Positions 27,897 through 35,847 of a stretch of DNA of 64,000 nucleotides are shown here, in pieces. The notes beneath the pieces are model-generated. The model was not told the DNA's origin, ran no database searches, and was given only the letters and a program-made list of their open reading frames with translations. The position numbers were made by a program, and so were the translations under genes. The DNA is from Saccharicrinis aurantiacus. Its GTDB lineage: Bacteria; Bacteroidota; Bacteroidia; Bacteroidales; Marinilabiliaceae. The number at the start of each line of letters is the position of its first letter. Position 1 is the stretch's first letter. The stretch is taken from NCBI RefSeq assembly GCF_001660705.2, contig NZ_LYBV02000013.1, positions 62,001 to 126,000 on the forward strand, read 5' to 3'.

Positions 27897-28832
27897 ATGA
27901 GTGTATTGATGCTCGTAGCAGGCTTAACCTTGCTATTTTTTAGCGGAGATTGGCTTGTGAAAGCTAGCGTTGAGATAGCGCGTTACCTAAAGGTTTCTAC
28001 ATTAGTTATTGGAGTTACGGTTGTAGCTTTTGGTACTTCAGCTCCCGAATTGTTAGTTAGTCTAAAAGCTGTTTTTAGTGGATCTCCTGATATTTCAATA
28101 GGTAATGTTGTTGGATCTAATATTGCAAACATCGCACTAGTTCTGGGTGCAGTTTCTATAATCCTCCCAATAAAGGTAAAAAATAAGGCACTTTGGATAG
28201 ATTGGAGTGTGATGATGTTTGCCTCTTTATTGTTTTACATATTCGCTTATGACAGAACAGTTGGTTTAATTGAAGGAATCTGCTTTATTGTATTATTAAT
28301 AATTTATTTGCTTTGGTCAGTCTTCAAATCCAGGCTAGACTCTAAAAAGCAAGGAGAACAGATAAAGGAACCAACTTTAGCGCTTTGGAAAGCTATTTTA
28401 TTGTTACTACTAGCTTCAGTAGGTTTATACCTTGGTTCAGAATGGTTGGTAGGTGGTGCAAAGAGTATTGCTGCAGCCTTAAATGTTAGCGATCGTGTTA
28501 TTGGTATTTCAGTGGTTGCCTTTGGTACAAGCGTTCCTGAATTAGCAACATCCTTAATTGCAGCCTTTCGTAAAGAAACAGATATATCCATAGGTAATAT
28601 TATCGGCTCTAACATATTTAATTTGTTAGGAGTTATTGGAGTTACTTCTATTCTAAAACCATTAAATGTTTCATTGCAAATCATTCAGTTTGATGTTTTG
28701 GTAATGGTATTTGTTGCATTTCTCTTATTGGTGATGATAATTCCTTTAAAACGAGGCGTGTTAACACGATGGAAAGGTGCCATCTTAGTTGCTTTATATG
28801 CAGCTTATATGTTTATTTTATTTGCTAATTAG
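27897..28832 (+). CDS. Calcium/sodium antiporter (CaxA/YrbG family)
   Basis: An inner-membrane cation exchanger. The 311 residues show the internal duplication of the CaCA superfamily: first repeat [14 protein letters not shown] near residue 45 and [16 protein letters not shown] near 66, second repeat [14 protein letters not shown] near 205 and [16 protein letters not shown] near 228. About ten membrane segments are visible. Start and stop lie tightly between tatA and lolD (2 and 5 bp), pointing to one transcript, though the functions appear unrelated. Confidence 0.9.
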   Translation: MSVLMLVAGLTLLFFSGDWLVKASVEIARYLKVSTLVIGVTVVAFGTSAPELLVSLKAVFSGSPDISIGNVVGSNIANIALVLGAVSIILPIKVKNKALWIDWSVMMFASLLFYIFAYDRTVGLIEGICFIVLLIIYLLWSVFKSRLDSKKQGEQIKEPTLALWKAILLLLLASVGLYLGSEWLVGGAKSIAAALNVSDRVIGISVVAFGTSVPELATSLIAAFRKETDISIGNIIGSNIFNLLGVIGVTSILKPLNVSLQIIQFDVLVMVFVAFLLLVMIIPLKRGVLTRWKGAILVALYAAYMFILFAN

Positions 28833-28837
28833 GTTTT

Positions 28838-29497
28838 ATGATTTCAGGAAAAGGCTTAACAAAATCCTACGGTGACCTTCAGGTTCTAAAAGGAATCGAA
28901 CTACAAGTAAACGAAGGTGAAATTGTTTCCATTGTTGGAGCTAGTGGCGCAGGTAAAACAACCTTGTTACAGATTTTAGGTACGCTTGATAAACCTGATG
29001 ATGGAAATGTTATCATAAATAACACACCGATTCAAAGCCTGAACGAAAAGCAATTGGCTAAATTCAGGAACGAGAATATTGGTTTTGTATTTCAGTTTCA
29101 CCAATTATTGCCGGAGTTTAATACCATTGAGAATATTGCTTTGCCTGCATTAATTGCGGGTAAAAATAAGCGAGAAAGCGAGAAAAGAGCAAAAGAGCTT
29201 CTTTCCTTCTTAAATTTAAAGGATAGAGAAACGCATAAGCCTGCCGAACTAAGTGGTGGCGAAAAACAACGTGTAGCTATTGCACGAGCCTTAATTAATG
29301 ATCCTGCAGTGGTTTTTGCCGATGAGCCTACGGGTAGTTTAGATTCCCAAAATCAAGAAGAATTACATAAGTTATTTTTTAAACTGCGCGATGAGTTCAA
29401 TCAAACCTTTGTTATTGTTACGCACGATTTGCATTTAGCGGGTTTAAGTGATAGAGAAATAAAGATGAAAGATGGTTTAATTCTTTCAGACCAATAG
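28838..29497 (+). CDS. lolD: ABC transporter ATP-binding protein (LolD-like)
   Basis: An ATPase of the MacB/LolD group, probably powering lipoprotein release from the inner membrane. The 219 residues contain Walker [13 protein letters not shown] near residue 33, Q-loop [12 protein letters not shown] near 89, signature [15 protein letters not shown] near 138, Walker [13 protein letters not shown] near 158 and the H-loop VTHD near 195. [10 protein letters not shown] is typical for LolD. No permease (LolC/E) gene is adjacent, so the assignment to Lol rather than another MacB-like exporter is by similarity only. Confidence 0.85.
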   Translation: MISGKGLTKSYGDLQVLKGIELQVNEGEIVSIVGASGAGKTTLLQILGTLDKPDDGNVIINNTPIQSLNEKQLAKFRNENIGFVFQFHQLLPEFNTIENIALPALIAGKNKRESEKRAKELLSFLNLKDRETHKPAELSGGEKQRVAIARALINDPAVVFADEPTGSLDSQNQEELHKLFFKLRDEFNQTFVIVTHDLHLAGLSDREIKMKDGLILSDQ

Positions 29498-29499
29498 TT

Positions 29500-30261
29500 A
29501 TGGAACTTCAGGAAATAAAATCCTTTCTCGATGAGAAAGTGCTACAATATAATGCGCCTTCGTTTATCGATTCCGATCCTATATCTATTCCTAAAAAATT
29601 TACAAAAAAAGAAGATATAGAAATTGCCGGTTATATTGCTGCAACCATCTCATGGGGACAGCGCAAAGCGATATTAAAAGCTGCAGAAAATATCCTTCAG
29701 TTGATGGATTACGAACCCTTTGATTTTGTAATGAATGGTGACTTTGATAGCATACCAGATGGAGCGCTGTACCGAACATTTAATGGACTTGATTTTAGGT
29801 ATATATTAACAGGATTGAGAAATATTTACAAAAACCATAATGGTCTTGAGGCGGTTTTTACCCAAGGATATCAACAAAATAACAATATAAAAGCAAGTCT
29901 TATTCACTTTCGTGATGTTTTTACCTCTTTTCAAGAACCCGGTAGAACGGCAAAGCATATTGCAAATACGGCAAAAGGTAGCTCATCAAAACGTGTTTTA
30001 ATGTATTTACGATGGATGGTACGACAGGATAAAATGGGCGTTGATTTTGGTATATGGAATCAGATTAATCAAGCCAATTTACTTTTGCCGCTCGATGTAC
30101 ATACGGGTAATGTGGGACGTAAATTGGGGATATTAACACGTAAGGCTAATGACTTTAAATCCGTTGAAGAAATTACCTCAGTGCTCAAGTCCTTTGATGC
30201 TAGCGATCCCATTAAATACGATTACGCTCTCTTTGGTTTAGGTGTATTTGAAAAATTTTAG
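29500..30261 (+). CDS. TIGR02757 family protein (DUF2400)
   Basis: A 253-residue cytoplasmic protein resembling the TIGR02757/DUF2400 family, common in Bacteroidota and of unknown function. Typical stretches are DSDPISIPKKFTKKEDIEIAGY near residue 24, ATISWGQRKAILKAA near 49, KRVLMYLRWMVRQDKMGVDFG near 163, and LPLDVHTGNVGRKLGI near 195. The last pattern recalls the helix-hairpin-helix DNA glycosylase fold, but a catalytic role is unproven. It starts 2 bp after lolD. Confidence 0.8.
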   Translation: MELQEIKSFLDEKVLQYNAPSFIDSDPISIPKKFTKKEDIEIAGYIAATISWGQRKAILKAAENILQLMDYEPFDFVMNGDFDSIPDGALYRTFNGLDFRYILTGLRNIYKNHNGLEAVFTQGYQQNNNIKASLIHFRDVFTSFQEPGRTAKHIANTAKGSSSKRVLMYLRWMVRQDKMGVDFGIWNQINQANLLLPLDVHTGNVGRKLGILTRKANDFKSVEEITSVLKSFDASDPIKYDYALFGLGVFEKF

Positions 30262-30315
30262 AGCGTTTTAAGTTGACTTCAGTCTTCAGTCTGAAAACTC
30301 AATAACTTTTTTATC

Positions 30316-31032
30316 ATGGCAAATACCTATTTTCAATTTAAAGAGTTCACCATTCATCAGGATAAAGCTGCCATGAAAGTGGGTACTGATGGCGTTTTAT
30401 TGGGCGCTTGGGCCGATGTGCTGCATAAAAGCAAGGCCTTGGATATTGGAACAGGCACAGGCTTAATTGCCATTATGCTTGCTCAGCGAAATCCCTCTTT
30501 AAATATAACAGCCATAGATATTGATCAAGATGCAATACTTCAGGCCAAAGAGAATGCAACACTTTCACCTTGGAAAGATAGAATCTCCATCAATCAAGCG
30601 GACTTTACGAACTACGTAAATCAACCTGTGGATAAGTTCGATTTAATTGTTAGTAATCCACCTTTTTTTACCGATTCATTAAAAAACGAATGCGATAAAA
30701 AGAGTGCGGCACGTCATAACGATAGTTTATCATTTAAAGACCTTACCAAAGGAGTCGCGAACTTATTAACTGCCGATGGTTCTTTTTGTGTGGTACTGCC
30801 ATCTGATCAGCAAGCAATTTTTACCGATTTTGCCAAAGAAGCAAACCTGCATTTAAATAAAGAACTAAAGTTAAAGCCTACTCCCAAGAAGCCGGAAAAG
30901 CGCGTATTGCTGCAATATTCATTTCAAGAATTACCCATTCAATCAGAAGTAATGATAGTGGAAGAATTTGGTCGTCATCAGTATTCAGAAGCCTACAAAA
31001 AACTCACAAAAGACTTTTATCTAAAATTTTAG
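30316..31032 (+). CDS. trmN6: tRNA1(Val) (adenine(37)-N6)-methyltransferase
   Basis: An SAM-dependent N6-methyltransferase acting on A37 of tRNA-Val. Its 238 residues have FTIHQDKAAMKVGTDGVLLGAW at the start, SAM motif ALDIGTGTGLIAIMLAQR near residue 40, and the catalytic NPPF (Asn114, in LIVSNPPFF), followed by ARHNDSLSF. These features match the YfiC/TrmN6 family. The tRNA-Val array of the same window has A after its TAC anticodon (loop TTTACAC), so its products are possible substrates. Confidence 0.9.
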   Translation: MANTYFQFKEFTIHQDKAAMKVGTDGVLLGAWADVLHKSKALDIGTGTGLIAIMLAQRNPSLNITAIDIDQDAILQAKENATLSPWKDRISINQADFTNYVNQPVDKFDLIVSNPPFFTDSLKNECDKKSAARHNDSLSFKDLTKGVANLLTADGSFCVVLPSDQQAIFTDFAKEANLHLNKELKLKPTPKKPEKRVLLQYSFQELPIQSEVMIVEEFGRHQYSEAYKKLTKDFYLKF

Positions 31033-31073
31033 TTTAGTAAGGTTTTATACCTTCATACTTAGTATGTAATTCC

Positions 31074-31081
31074 TATCTTTG
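31074..31081 (+). promoter_or_regulatory. Candidate -7 element of the MATE gene
   Basis: TATCTTTG fits TAnnTTTG, 18 bp before the GTG start. At 19 bp upstream there is TTC rather than TTG. Confidence 0.45.
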
Positions 31082-31099
31082 CGGCTAAAATAAATATAC

Positions 31100-32461
31100 G
31101 TGAAGAATAAAATTGAATCCTTTCTAGAGCCTTATAAGCCACATTATCTGCCTAATCTAAAATTAGCCCTACCTGTAGTGTTATCGCAAGCCGGGCAAAT
31201 GGTGGTTAATTTGGTAGATACACTTATGGTGGGGCAGTTGGGATCAACCGAATTGGCTGCTGTTTCCTTTGCCAATAGTATATTTATCGTAGGTTTTGTT
31301 TTAATCATCGGTCTAAGCATAGCAGTAACTCCTTTGGTGGGGAAAACGCATGGATCGGGCAACTCACACAAAACAGGATTCTGGTTAAAGCAAGGAATCG
31401 TTGGGGTAGGGATGTTTGCTGTGGCGCAAACTATCCTCATGTTGTTGGTTTCTTTACTGATGCCCTTTATGGGACAAGAGCCCGAAGTGGTGGCCATGGC
31501 TATTCCATTTTATTTGGTGATTGTATCTTCCATATTTCCCATCAGTATTTTCTTTGTATTCAAACAGTTTGCCGAAGGTATTTCCAATACCCGCATTGCC
31601 ATGGTAATTACCCTAGCGGCTAACGCTATTAATATAATACTCAATTATATTTTGATATATGGGAAATTAGGTGCTCCAGAAATGGGAGTAATGGGTGCAG
31701 GTTGGGCTACCTTTATATCCCGTATCCTGATGCCATTAATTTTCATTATAGTATTTGCTTATTTACCGTTTTTCAAGAGTTATAAAAAGGTGTATTTATC
31801 CACTAAAGTGGAGATGAAAAAAGTATGGGAACTTATAAAAATTGGTTTCCCCATTGGCGGACAAATGGTGATTGAGGTATTTGCTTTTAGCATGGGCGCC
31901 ATTATGATGGGATGGATTAGTAAAGAAGCCATGGCTGCGCACCAGGTGGTAATTGCCATTGCTAGTGTTACCTATATGATGTCGAGCGGATTGGCATCGG
32001 CAGCCACCATAAAAGTAAGCACCTACCGAGGCGCTGGAGATTGGTTTAATGTAAAAGCATCGGCCTATGCCATTGTGCATAAGGTTATCGTATTTATGAC
32101 TTTTACTGCAATTGCATTTATATTAGCGCGTAATGTTTTACCTAGGATATTTTCCGATGAGTTTGAAGTGTTATTGGTGGCATCACAACTGATGGTAGTG
32201 GCCGGTATTTTTCAAGTTTTCGATGGATTGCAAATTGCTTGGCTAGGCATACTTCGTGGTTTAGAAGATGTTAAAGCACCAACCATTATAACTTTTGTGA
32301 CTTGGATTTTAATGGCTTTGCCAATTTCATATATTTGTGCTTTCCAATTTAACATGGGTCCATCGGGTATTTGGGTGGGCTACCTTTCTGGTTTGGCAAT
32401 AGCGAGTATTTGGCTGCGATACCGTTTTAAAGGTTTGTATAAAAAATTGATTTATAATTAG
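31100..32461 (+). CDS. MATE family efflux transporter (NorM-like)
   Basis: A multidrug/Na+ or H+ antiporter of the inner membrane. Its 453 residues form about 12 helices in two halves. The first half contains PVVLSQAGQMVVNLVDTLMVGQLG near residue 24, the second GFPIGGQMVIEVFAFSMGAIMMG near 250. The start is a GTG (KNKIESFLEPYKPHYL), supported by the -7 box just upstream. Substrate unknown. It ends the gene run that began with tatA; codon use becomes slightly GC-richer from here on. Confidence 0.9.
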   Translation: MKNKIESFLEPYKPHYLPNLKLALPVVLSQAGQMVVNLVDTLMVGQLGSTELAAVSFANSIFIVGFVLIIGLSIAVTPLVGKTHGSGNSHKTGFWLKQGIVGVGMFAVAQTILMLLVSLLMPFMGQEPEVVAMAIPFYLVIVSSIFPISIFFVFKQFAEGISNTRIAMVITLAANAINIILNYILIYGKLGAPEMGVMGAGWATFISRILMPLIFIIVFAYLPFFKSYKKVYLSTKVEMKKVWELIKIGFPIGGQMVIEVFAFSMGAIMMGWISKEAMAAHQVVIAIASVTYMMSSGLASAATIKVSTYRGAGDWFNVKASAYAIVHKVIVFMTFTAIAFILARNVLPRIFSDEFEVLLVASQLMVVAGIFQVFDGLQIAWLGILRGLEDVKAPTIITFVTWILMALPISYICAFQFNMGPSGIWVGYLSGLAIASIWLRYRFKGLYKKLIYN

Positions 32462-32642
32462 ACTTTAGATAATAGAAGTTAGATGAATAGACTTGATGGC
32501 AGAACTGCTATCTACTGAATAAAAACTAACAACTATTTATACAAATAAGATAATTAATAATAGATAGTTAGATAAAAGATAATGGAAGCTGTAAATCAGT
32601 CTTTATACTTTTGTCTTGATACTTGATACTAAATATAAAATA

Positions 32643-33356
32643 ATGAACGTAGATGTAATTTCATCAGCACGAGAGATTTTTCCTGATAAAGTAGAAAATA
32701 AAACAGTAGTAGTAATTGATGTATTAAGAGCTACGTCGGTTATGACAACCGCTTTGGCTAACGGCGCAAAGCAAATTATACCGGTGCTTCACCCAGAGGA
32801 TGCCTTTGAAGTGCAAAAAGAAATGGGTAAAGAAAATGTGGTACTAGGTGGCGAGCGTAAGGCTGTACCTATCGAAGGTTTCGACTTCGGTAACTCACCA
32901 TTCTCGTATTCTCCCGAAATTATTAAGGATAAAACTTTAGTGATTACAACAACCAACGGAACGCGTGCTATTATCAACTCTAAAGGAGCCAGTAAATTAT
33001 ATGTAGGTGCTTTTTTAAACGATAGAGCCATAGTTGAAGCTGTAACAGGCGATGAAGAAGTAGTGCTAGTGGCTAGCGGATCGCACGATCATTTTACCAT
33101 GGAAGATTCTCTTTGTGCAGGTAAAATTGCTTATCACTTACAACAAAATGGTGCCCACCTAAGCGATGTGGCTATTGCCATGGCTACGCTTTACGAACAA
33201 AATAAAGACGATATCCATGCTTTAGGTTCAAAAGGAAAGCACTATAAACGCTTAACAGGCCTAGGCGCAACCGAAGATTTAGAGTATTGTTATAAATCTG
33301 ATGTGTTAGATGTAGTACCTGTTTATACCAAAGAGGGAACTTTAATTAAGTTGTAA
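32643..33356 (+). CDS. comB: 2-phosphosulfolactate phosphatase (ComB family)
   Basis: Dephosphorylates 2-phosphosulfolactate to sulfolactate; in methanogens this serves coenzyme M synthesis, in bacteria it leads to sulfolactate. The start is MNVDVISSAREIFPDK, since the nine upstream codons come from a repetitive spacer. In 237 residues the family motifs are VIDVLRATSVMTTALANGA near 23, GGERKAVPIEGFDFGNSP near 69 and TTTNGTRAI near 100. No other coenzyme M gene is nearby. Repeat-rich spacers flank it on both sides. Confidence 0.88.
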   Translation: MNVDVISSAREIFPDKVENKTVVVIDVLRATSVMTTALANGAKQIIPVLHPEDAFEVQKEMGKENVVLGGERKAVPIEGFDFGNSPFSYSPEIIKDKTLVITTTNGTRAIINSKGASKLYVGAFLNDRAIVEAVTGDEEVVLVASGSHDHFTMEDSLCAGKIAYHLQQNGAHLSDVAIAMATLYEQNKDDIHALGSKGKHYKRLTGLGATEDLEYCYKSDVLDVVPVYTKEGTLIKL

Positions 33357-33370
33357 AATGAGTAGTAAGT

Positions 33371-33497
33371 ATCAAGACACAAGTATCAAGATGAAATACA
33401 TCTTGTAAATCAGTCTTGTGTCTTAATATCTAAAATTACTTTGCTCTACATTTTGTAAATCATCTTGATACTTGATACTTGTATCTTGATACTAAAA
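33371..33497. repeat. Intergenic short-word inverted/direct repeats around comB and cobQ
   Basis: The spacer between comB and cobQ is built from variants of the words AAGTATCAAGACACAAG and CTTGATACTTGATACT in both orientations, for example AGTATCAAG at the left and TCTTGATACT at the right. The related units TGTAAATCAGTCTT (32590s) and TTGTAAATCA (33453s) recur upstream of comB and here. A similar palindromic spacer lies at 42005-42095. Confidence 0.6.
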
Positions 33498-33504
33498 AGA
33501 AAAC

Positions 33505-34971
33505 ATGCAAAAAATAAAACCAATCATGTTTGTGGGTACTGGTTCCGATGTGGGTAAATCGGCCGTTAACGCTGCATTCTGTCGTATCTTTTTACAAGAT
33601 GGTTATGCACCAGCACCATTTAAAGCGCAAAACATGTCGCTTAATAGTTACGCCACTCCCGATGGTTTAGAAATTGGGAGAGCTCAAGCAGCTCAAGCAG
33701 AAGCTTGCGGCATTGAGTGTTCTGTTGAGATGAATCCGGTTTTGTTAAAGCCCAATACAAACATTAGTACTCAGGTTGTTTTAAACGGTAAGCCCATTGG
33801 CAACCAAACGGCACAGGAGTATTTTTTATATACCGATAGAACGGAGCTTTTTAAGGAAGCCATGAAATCGTATCATCGTCTCGAAGAAAAGTACAACCCT
33901 GTTGTTATTGAAGGAGCCGGTAGTATCTCTGAAGTTAACCTTTGGGATAAGGACATTGTAAACATGAAGGTGGCCGTGACTAGCGGTGCTTCAACCTATC
34001 TCATTGCCGATATCGATAGAGGCGGAGTAATAGGAAGTGTTTATGGTACAATTATGCTATTGCCACAAGAGGAACGTGATGCCATTAAGGGAATCATCAT
34101 CAATAAATTCCGTGGCGATTTGTCTTTGTTCGAAGAGGGGAAACGCATTATTAAGGAGTTAACAGGAAAGCCTGTGGTTGGCGTTATTCCTTACTTCCGC
34201 GATATTTATATTGAGCAAGAAGATGCCGTGGTGATTCAGCATAAAACCAGCACCGCTGTTGAAGGTAAAATTAATGTGGCAGTGGTTTTAGTACCACACA
34301 TGTCTAATTTTACCGATTTTAATATGATTGAGCATCTTCCCGAAGTTCATTTATATTACACCGATAATAAGGCTGAAATAGCCAAAGCAGATATGGTTAT
34401 TCTTCCGGGCTCAAAGAGTACGCTTGCCGATTTAAAATACATCACCGATAATGGAGTAGCCACTCAGGTAAAACAAATGCACGCCAAGGGAACGCCAGTT
34501 TATGGTATCTGTGGGGGGTATCAAATGATGGGAACTAAAATCTCTGACCCACATCACGTAGAAAGTGAAATTGATGAGATAGAAGGTTTAGGCCTGCTAC
34601 CCGTAGAGACCATCTTAAGTGAAGAAAAGAAAACGGTTCAAAGTAAATTCTCTTTCTTGGGATCAGAAGCTATCTGCGATGGATACGAAATTCATATGGG
34701 CGAAACCATTGCAGCCAATCCAAGTCCACTTTGTATTACAGAAGATGGTGAGGATGGGTATTATAAAGATGCCAAAACATGGGGATCGTACATGCATGGG
34801 ATCATGGATAACCCAGTTGTGTTAAAGCAAATGTTGCAGCAGTTAAAACCCGATTTTACCGTAAGTTTTAATTATAAAGAATACAAAAATCAAGAATACG
34901 ATAAGTTAGCAAACGTAGTGCGCGAAGCTTGCGATATGGATTATATTTACGAGACTTTAAAGCTTGGATAA
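33505..34971 (+). CDS. cobQ: Cobyric acid synthase
   Basis: Amidates four side chains of adenosylcobyrinic acid a,c-diamide in cobalamin synthesis. The 488 residues have an N-terminal dethiobiotin-synthetase-like ATPase (MFVGTGSDVGKSAVNAAFCR, then KAQNMSLNSYATPDGLEIGR) and a C-terminal class I glutaminase-like domain with LPGSKSTLADL near 295 and the nucleophile Cys336 in VYGICGGYQMMG. All key residues are seen. It stands alone; no other cobalamin gene and no recognisable cobalamin riboswitch is adjacent. Confidence 0.95.
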   Translation: MQKIKPIMFVGTGSDVGKSAVNAAFCRIFLQDGYAPAPFKAQNMSLNSYATPDGLEIGRAQAAQAEACGIECSVEMNPVLLKPNTNISTQVVLNGKPIGNQTAQEYFLYTDRTELFKEAMKSYHRLEEKYNPVVIEGAGSISEVNLWDKDIVNMKVAVTSGASTYLIADIDRGGVIGSVYGTIMLLPQEERDAIKGIIINKFRGDLSLFEEGKRIIKELTGKPVVGVIPYFRDIYIEQEDAVVIQHKTSTAVEGKINVAVVLVPHMSNFTDFNMIEHLPEVHLYYTDNKAEIAKADMVILPGSKSTLADLKYITDNGVATQVKQMHAKGTPVYGICGGYQMMGTKISDPHHVESEIDEIEGLGLLPVETILSEEKKTVQSKFSFLGSEAICDGYEIHMGETIAANPSPLCITEDGEDGYYKDAKTWGSYMHGIMDNPVVLKQMLQQLKPDFTVSFNYKEYKNQEYDKLANVVREACDMDYIYETLKLG

Positions 34972-34980
34972 TTAGTAAAT

Positions 34981-35090
34981 GAGGCGCCTTGAGATCGCCG
35001 CGTGCCTCGCGATGACGCAAAAAAGGTGCTATCAAATAGGAACACTATGCGCCTCGTCATTGCGACAACGGAAGCAATCTCAAGGTGAGT
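34981..35090. repeat. REP-like inverted repeat
   Basis: The left arm 34987-35017 (begins CCTTGAGATCG, ends GCGATGACG) is an imperfect inverted copy of the right arm 35055-35085 (begins CGTCATTGCGA, ends ATCTCAAGG). A related pair lies at 45721-45755/45831-45863, and a half copy at 46164-46180. This is an interspersed palindromic element of the CGTCATTGCGA type found in many bacteria. Confidence 0.75.
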
Positions 35091-35155
35091 GGTGAAGAAT
35101 TGATTAATAAAGTGAATTTCGAGCTCAAAGATTAATTATTAACTTTATAAAAAAA

Positions 35156-35464
35156 ATGCAAGCAATTTTAGTAGAACATATCACCGATTTAAAGAAGCTA
35201 TGTAAGACTTTTAAGATTAAAAGGCTGCATGCTTTTGGTTCTGTTGTAGAAGGAAACTTTACACAGGATAGTGATATTGATTTATTGATTGCATTTTCCG
35301 ATGAATTATCGATAGAAGAGTATGCTGATAATTACTTTGCACTTCATTATAAATTAAAAGACCTCTTAAAAAGAGAAATAGATTTGGTAACAGAACGTAC
35401 CTTATCAAATCCGTATTTTATAGAAAGTATTAACGAAACGAAAGAGTTAATATATGAAGCGTGA
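35156..35464 (+). CDS. mntA: MntA-type nucleotidyltransferase antitoxin
   Basis: A minimal nucleotidyltransferase, the antitoxin of HepT/MntA modules; characterised members add AMP units to the HepT toxin. In 102 residues it shows the exact GSx10DxD motif: Gly28-Ser29 and Asp40, Asp42 in GSVVEGNFTQDSDIDLL. It overlaps the hepT gene by 11 bp, the usual arrangement. The pair follows a REP-like element and separates cobQ from mutS, so it looks like an accessory insertion. Function is inferred from motif and gene pairing. Confidence 0.88.
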   Translation: MQAILVEHITDLKKLCKTFKIKRLHAFGSVVEGNFTQDSDIDLLIAFSDELSIEEYADNYFALHYKLKDLLKREIDLVTERTLSNPYFIESINETKELIYEA

Positions 35465-35789
35465 GGTAAAGAAGTATCTATACGATATTAAAGTTTCAAT
35501 AGATTCTATCTTTGATTATCTAGGTGATAAACGTGATTTCTTTGAGTATCAAAACAACAAGCTATTACGAAGGGCTGTTGAAAGAGAGATAGAAATTATA
35601 GGGGAAGCAATGAATCGCATATTAAAAATTGCACCTGATGTTAACATAGAGAATGCAAGACAAATTGTAGATACTCGAAATTGGGTAATTCATGGTTACG
35701 ATAAAGTAGATGATGTGGTTATATGGGGGATCATATCCAAGCATCTTCCTAAGCTTATTATTGAAGTTGAGAAGCTGCTCGAGCAATAA
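35454..35789 (+). CDS. hepT: HepT-like (DUF86) ribonuclease toxin
   Basis: A HEPN-fold RNase toxin. In 111 residues it carries the RX4HXY motif as Arg75, His80 and Tyr82 (TRNWVIHGYDKVDD); the tyrosine is the site modified by MntA in characterised systems. N-terminal helices (KKYLYDIKVSIDSIFDYLG) fit the all-alpha HEPN fold. The motif appears intact, so an active module is likely. It overlaps mntA by 11 bp and lies 58 bp before mutS. Confidence 0.88.
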   Translation: MKREVKKYLYDIKVSIDSIFDYLGDKRDFFEYQNNKLLRRAVEREIEIIGEAMNRILKIAPDVNIENARQIVDTRNWVIHGYDKVDDVVIWGIISKHLPKLIIEVEKLLEQ

Positions 35790-35847
35790 TATTCTCAATT
35801 ACTTCCAAGAAAAAGGTTAAATTCTAACAATCAAATACAACAATACA

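Noticed and set aside
33357-33504. Possible cobalamin riboswitch before cobQ
   Set aside because: The spacer consists of short repeated words; no conserved B12-box-like sequence is visible.
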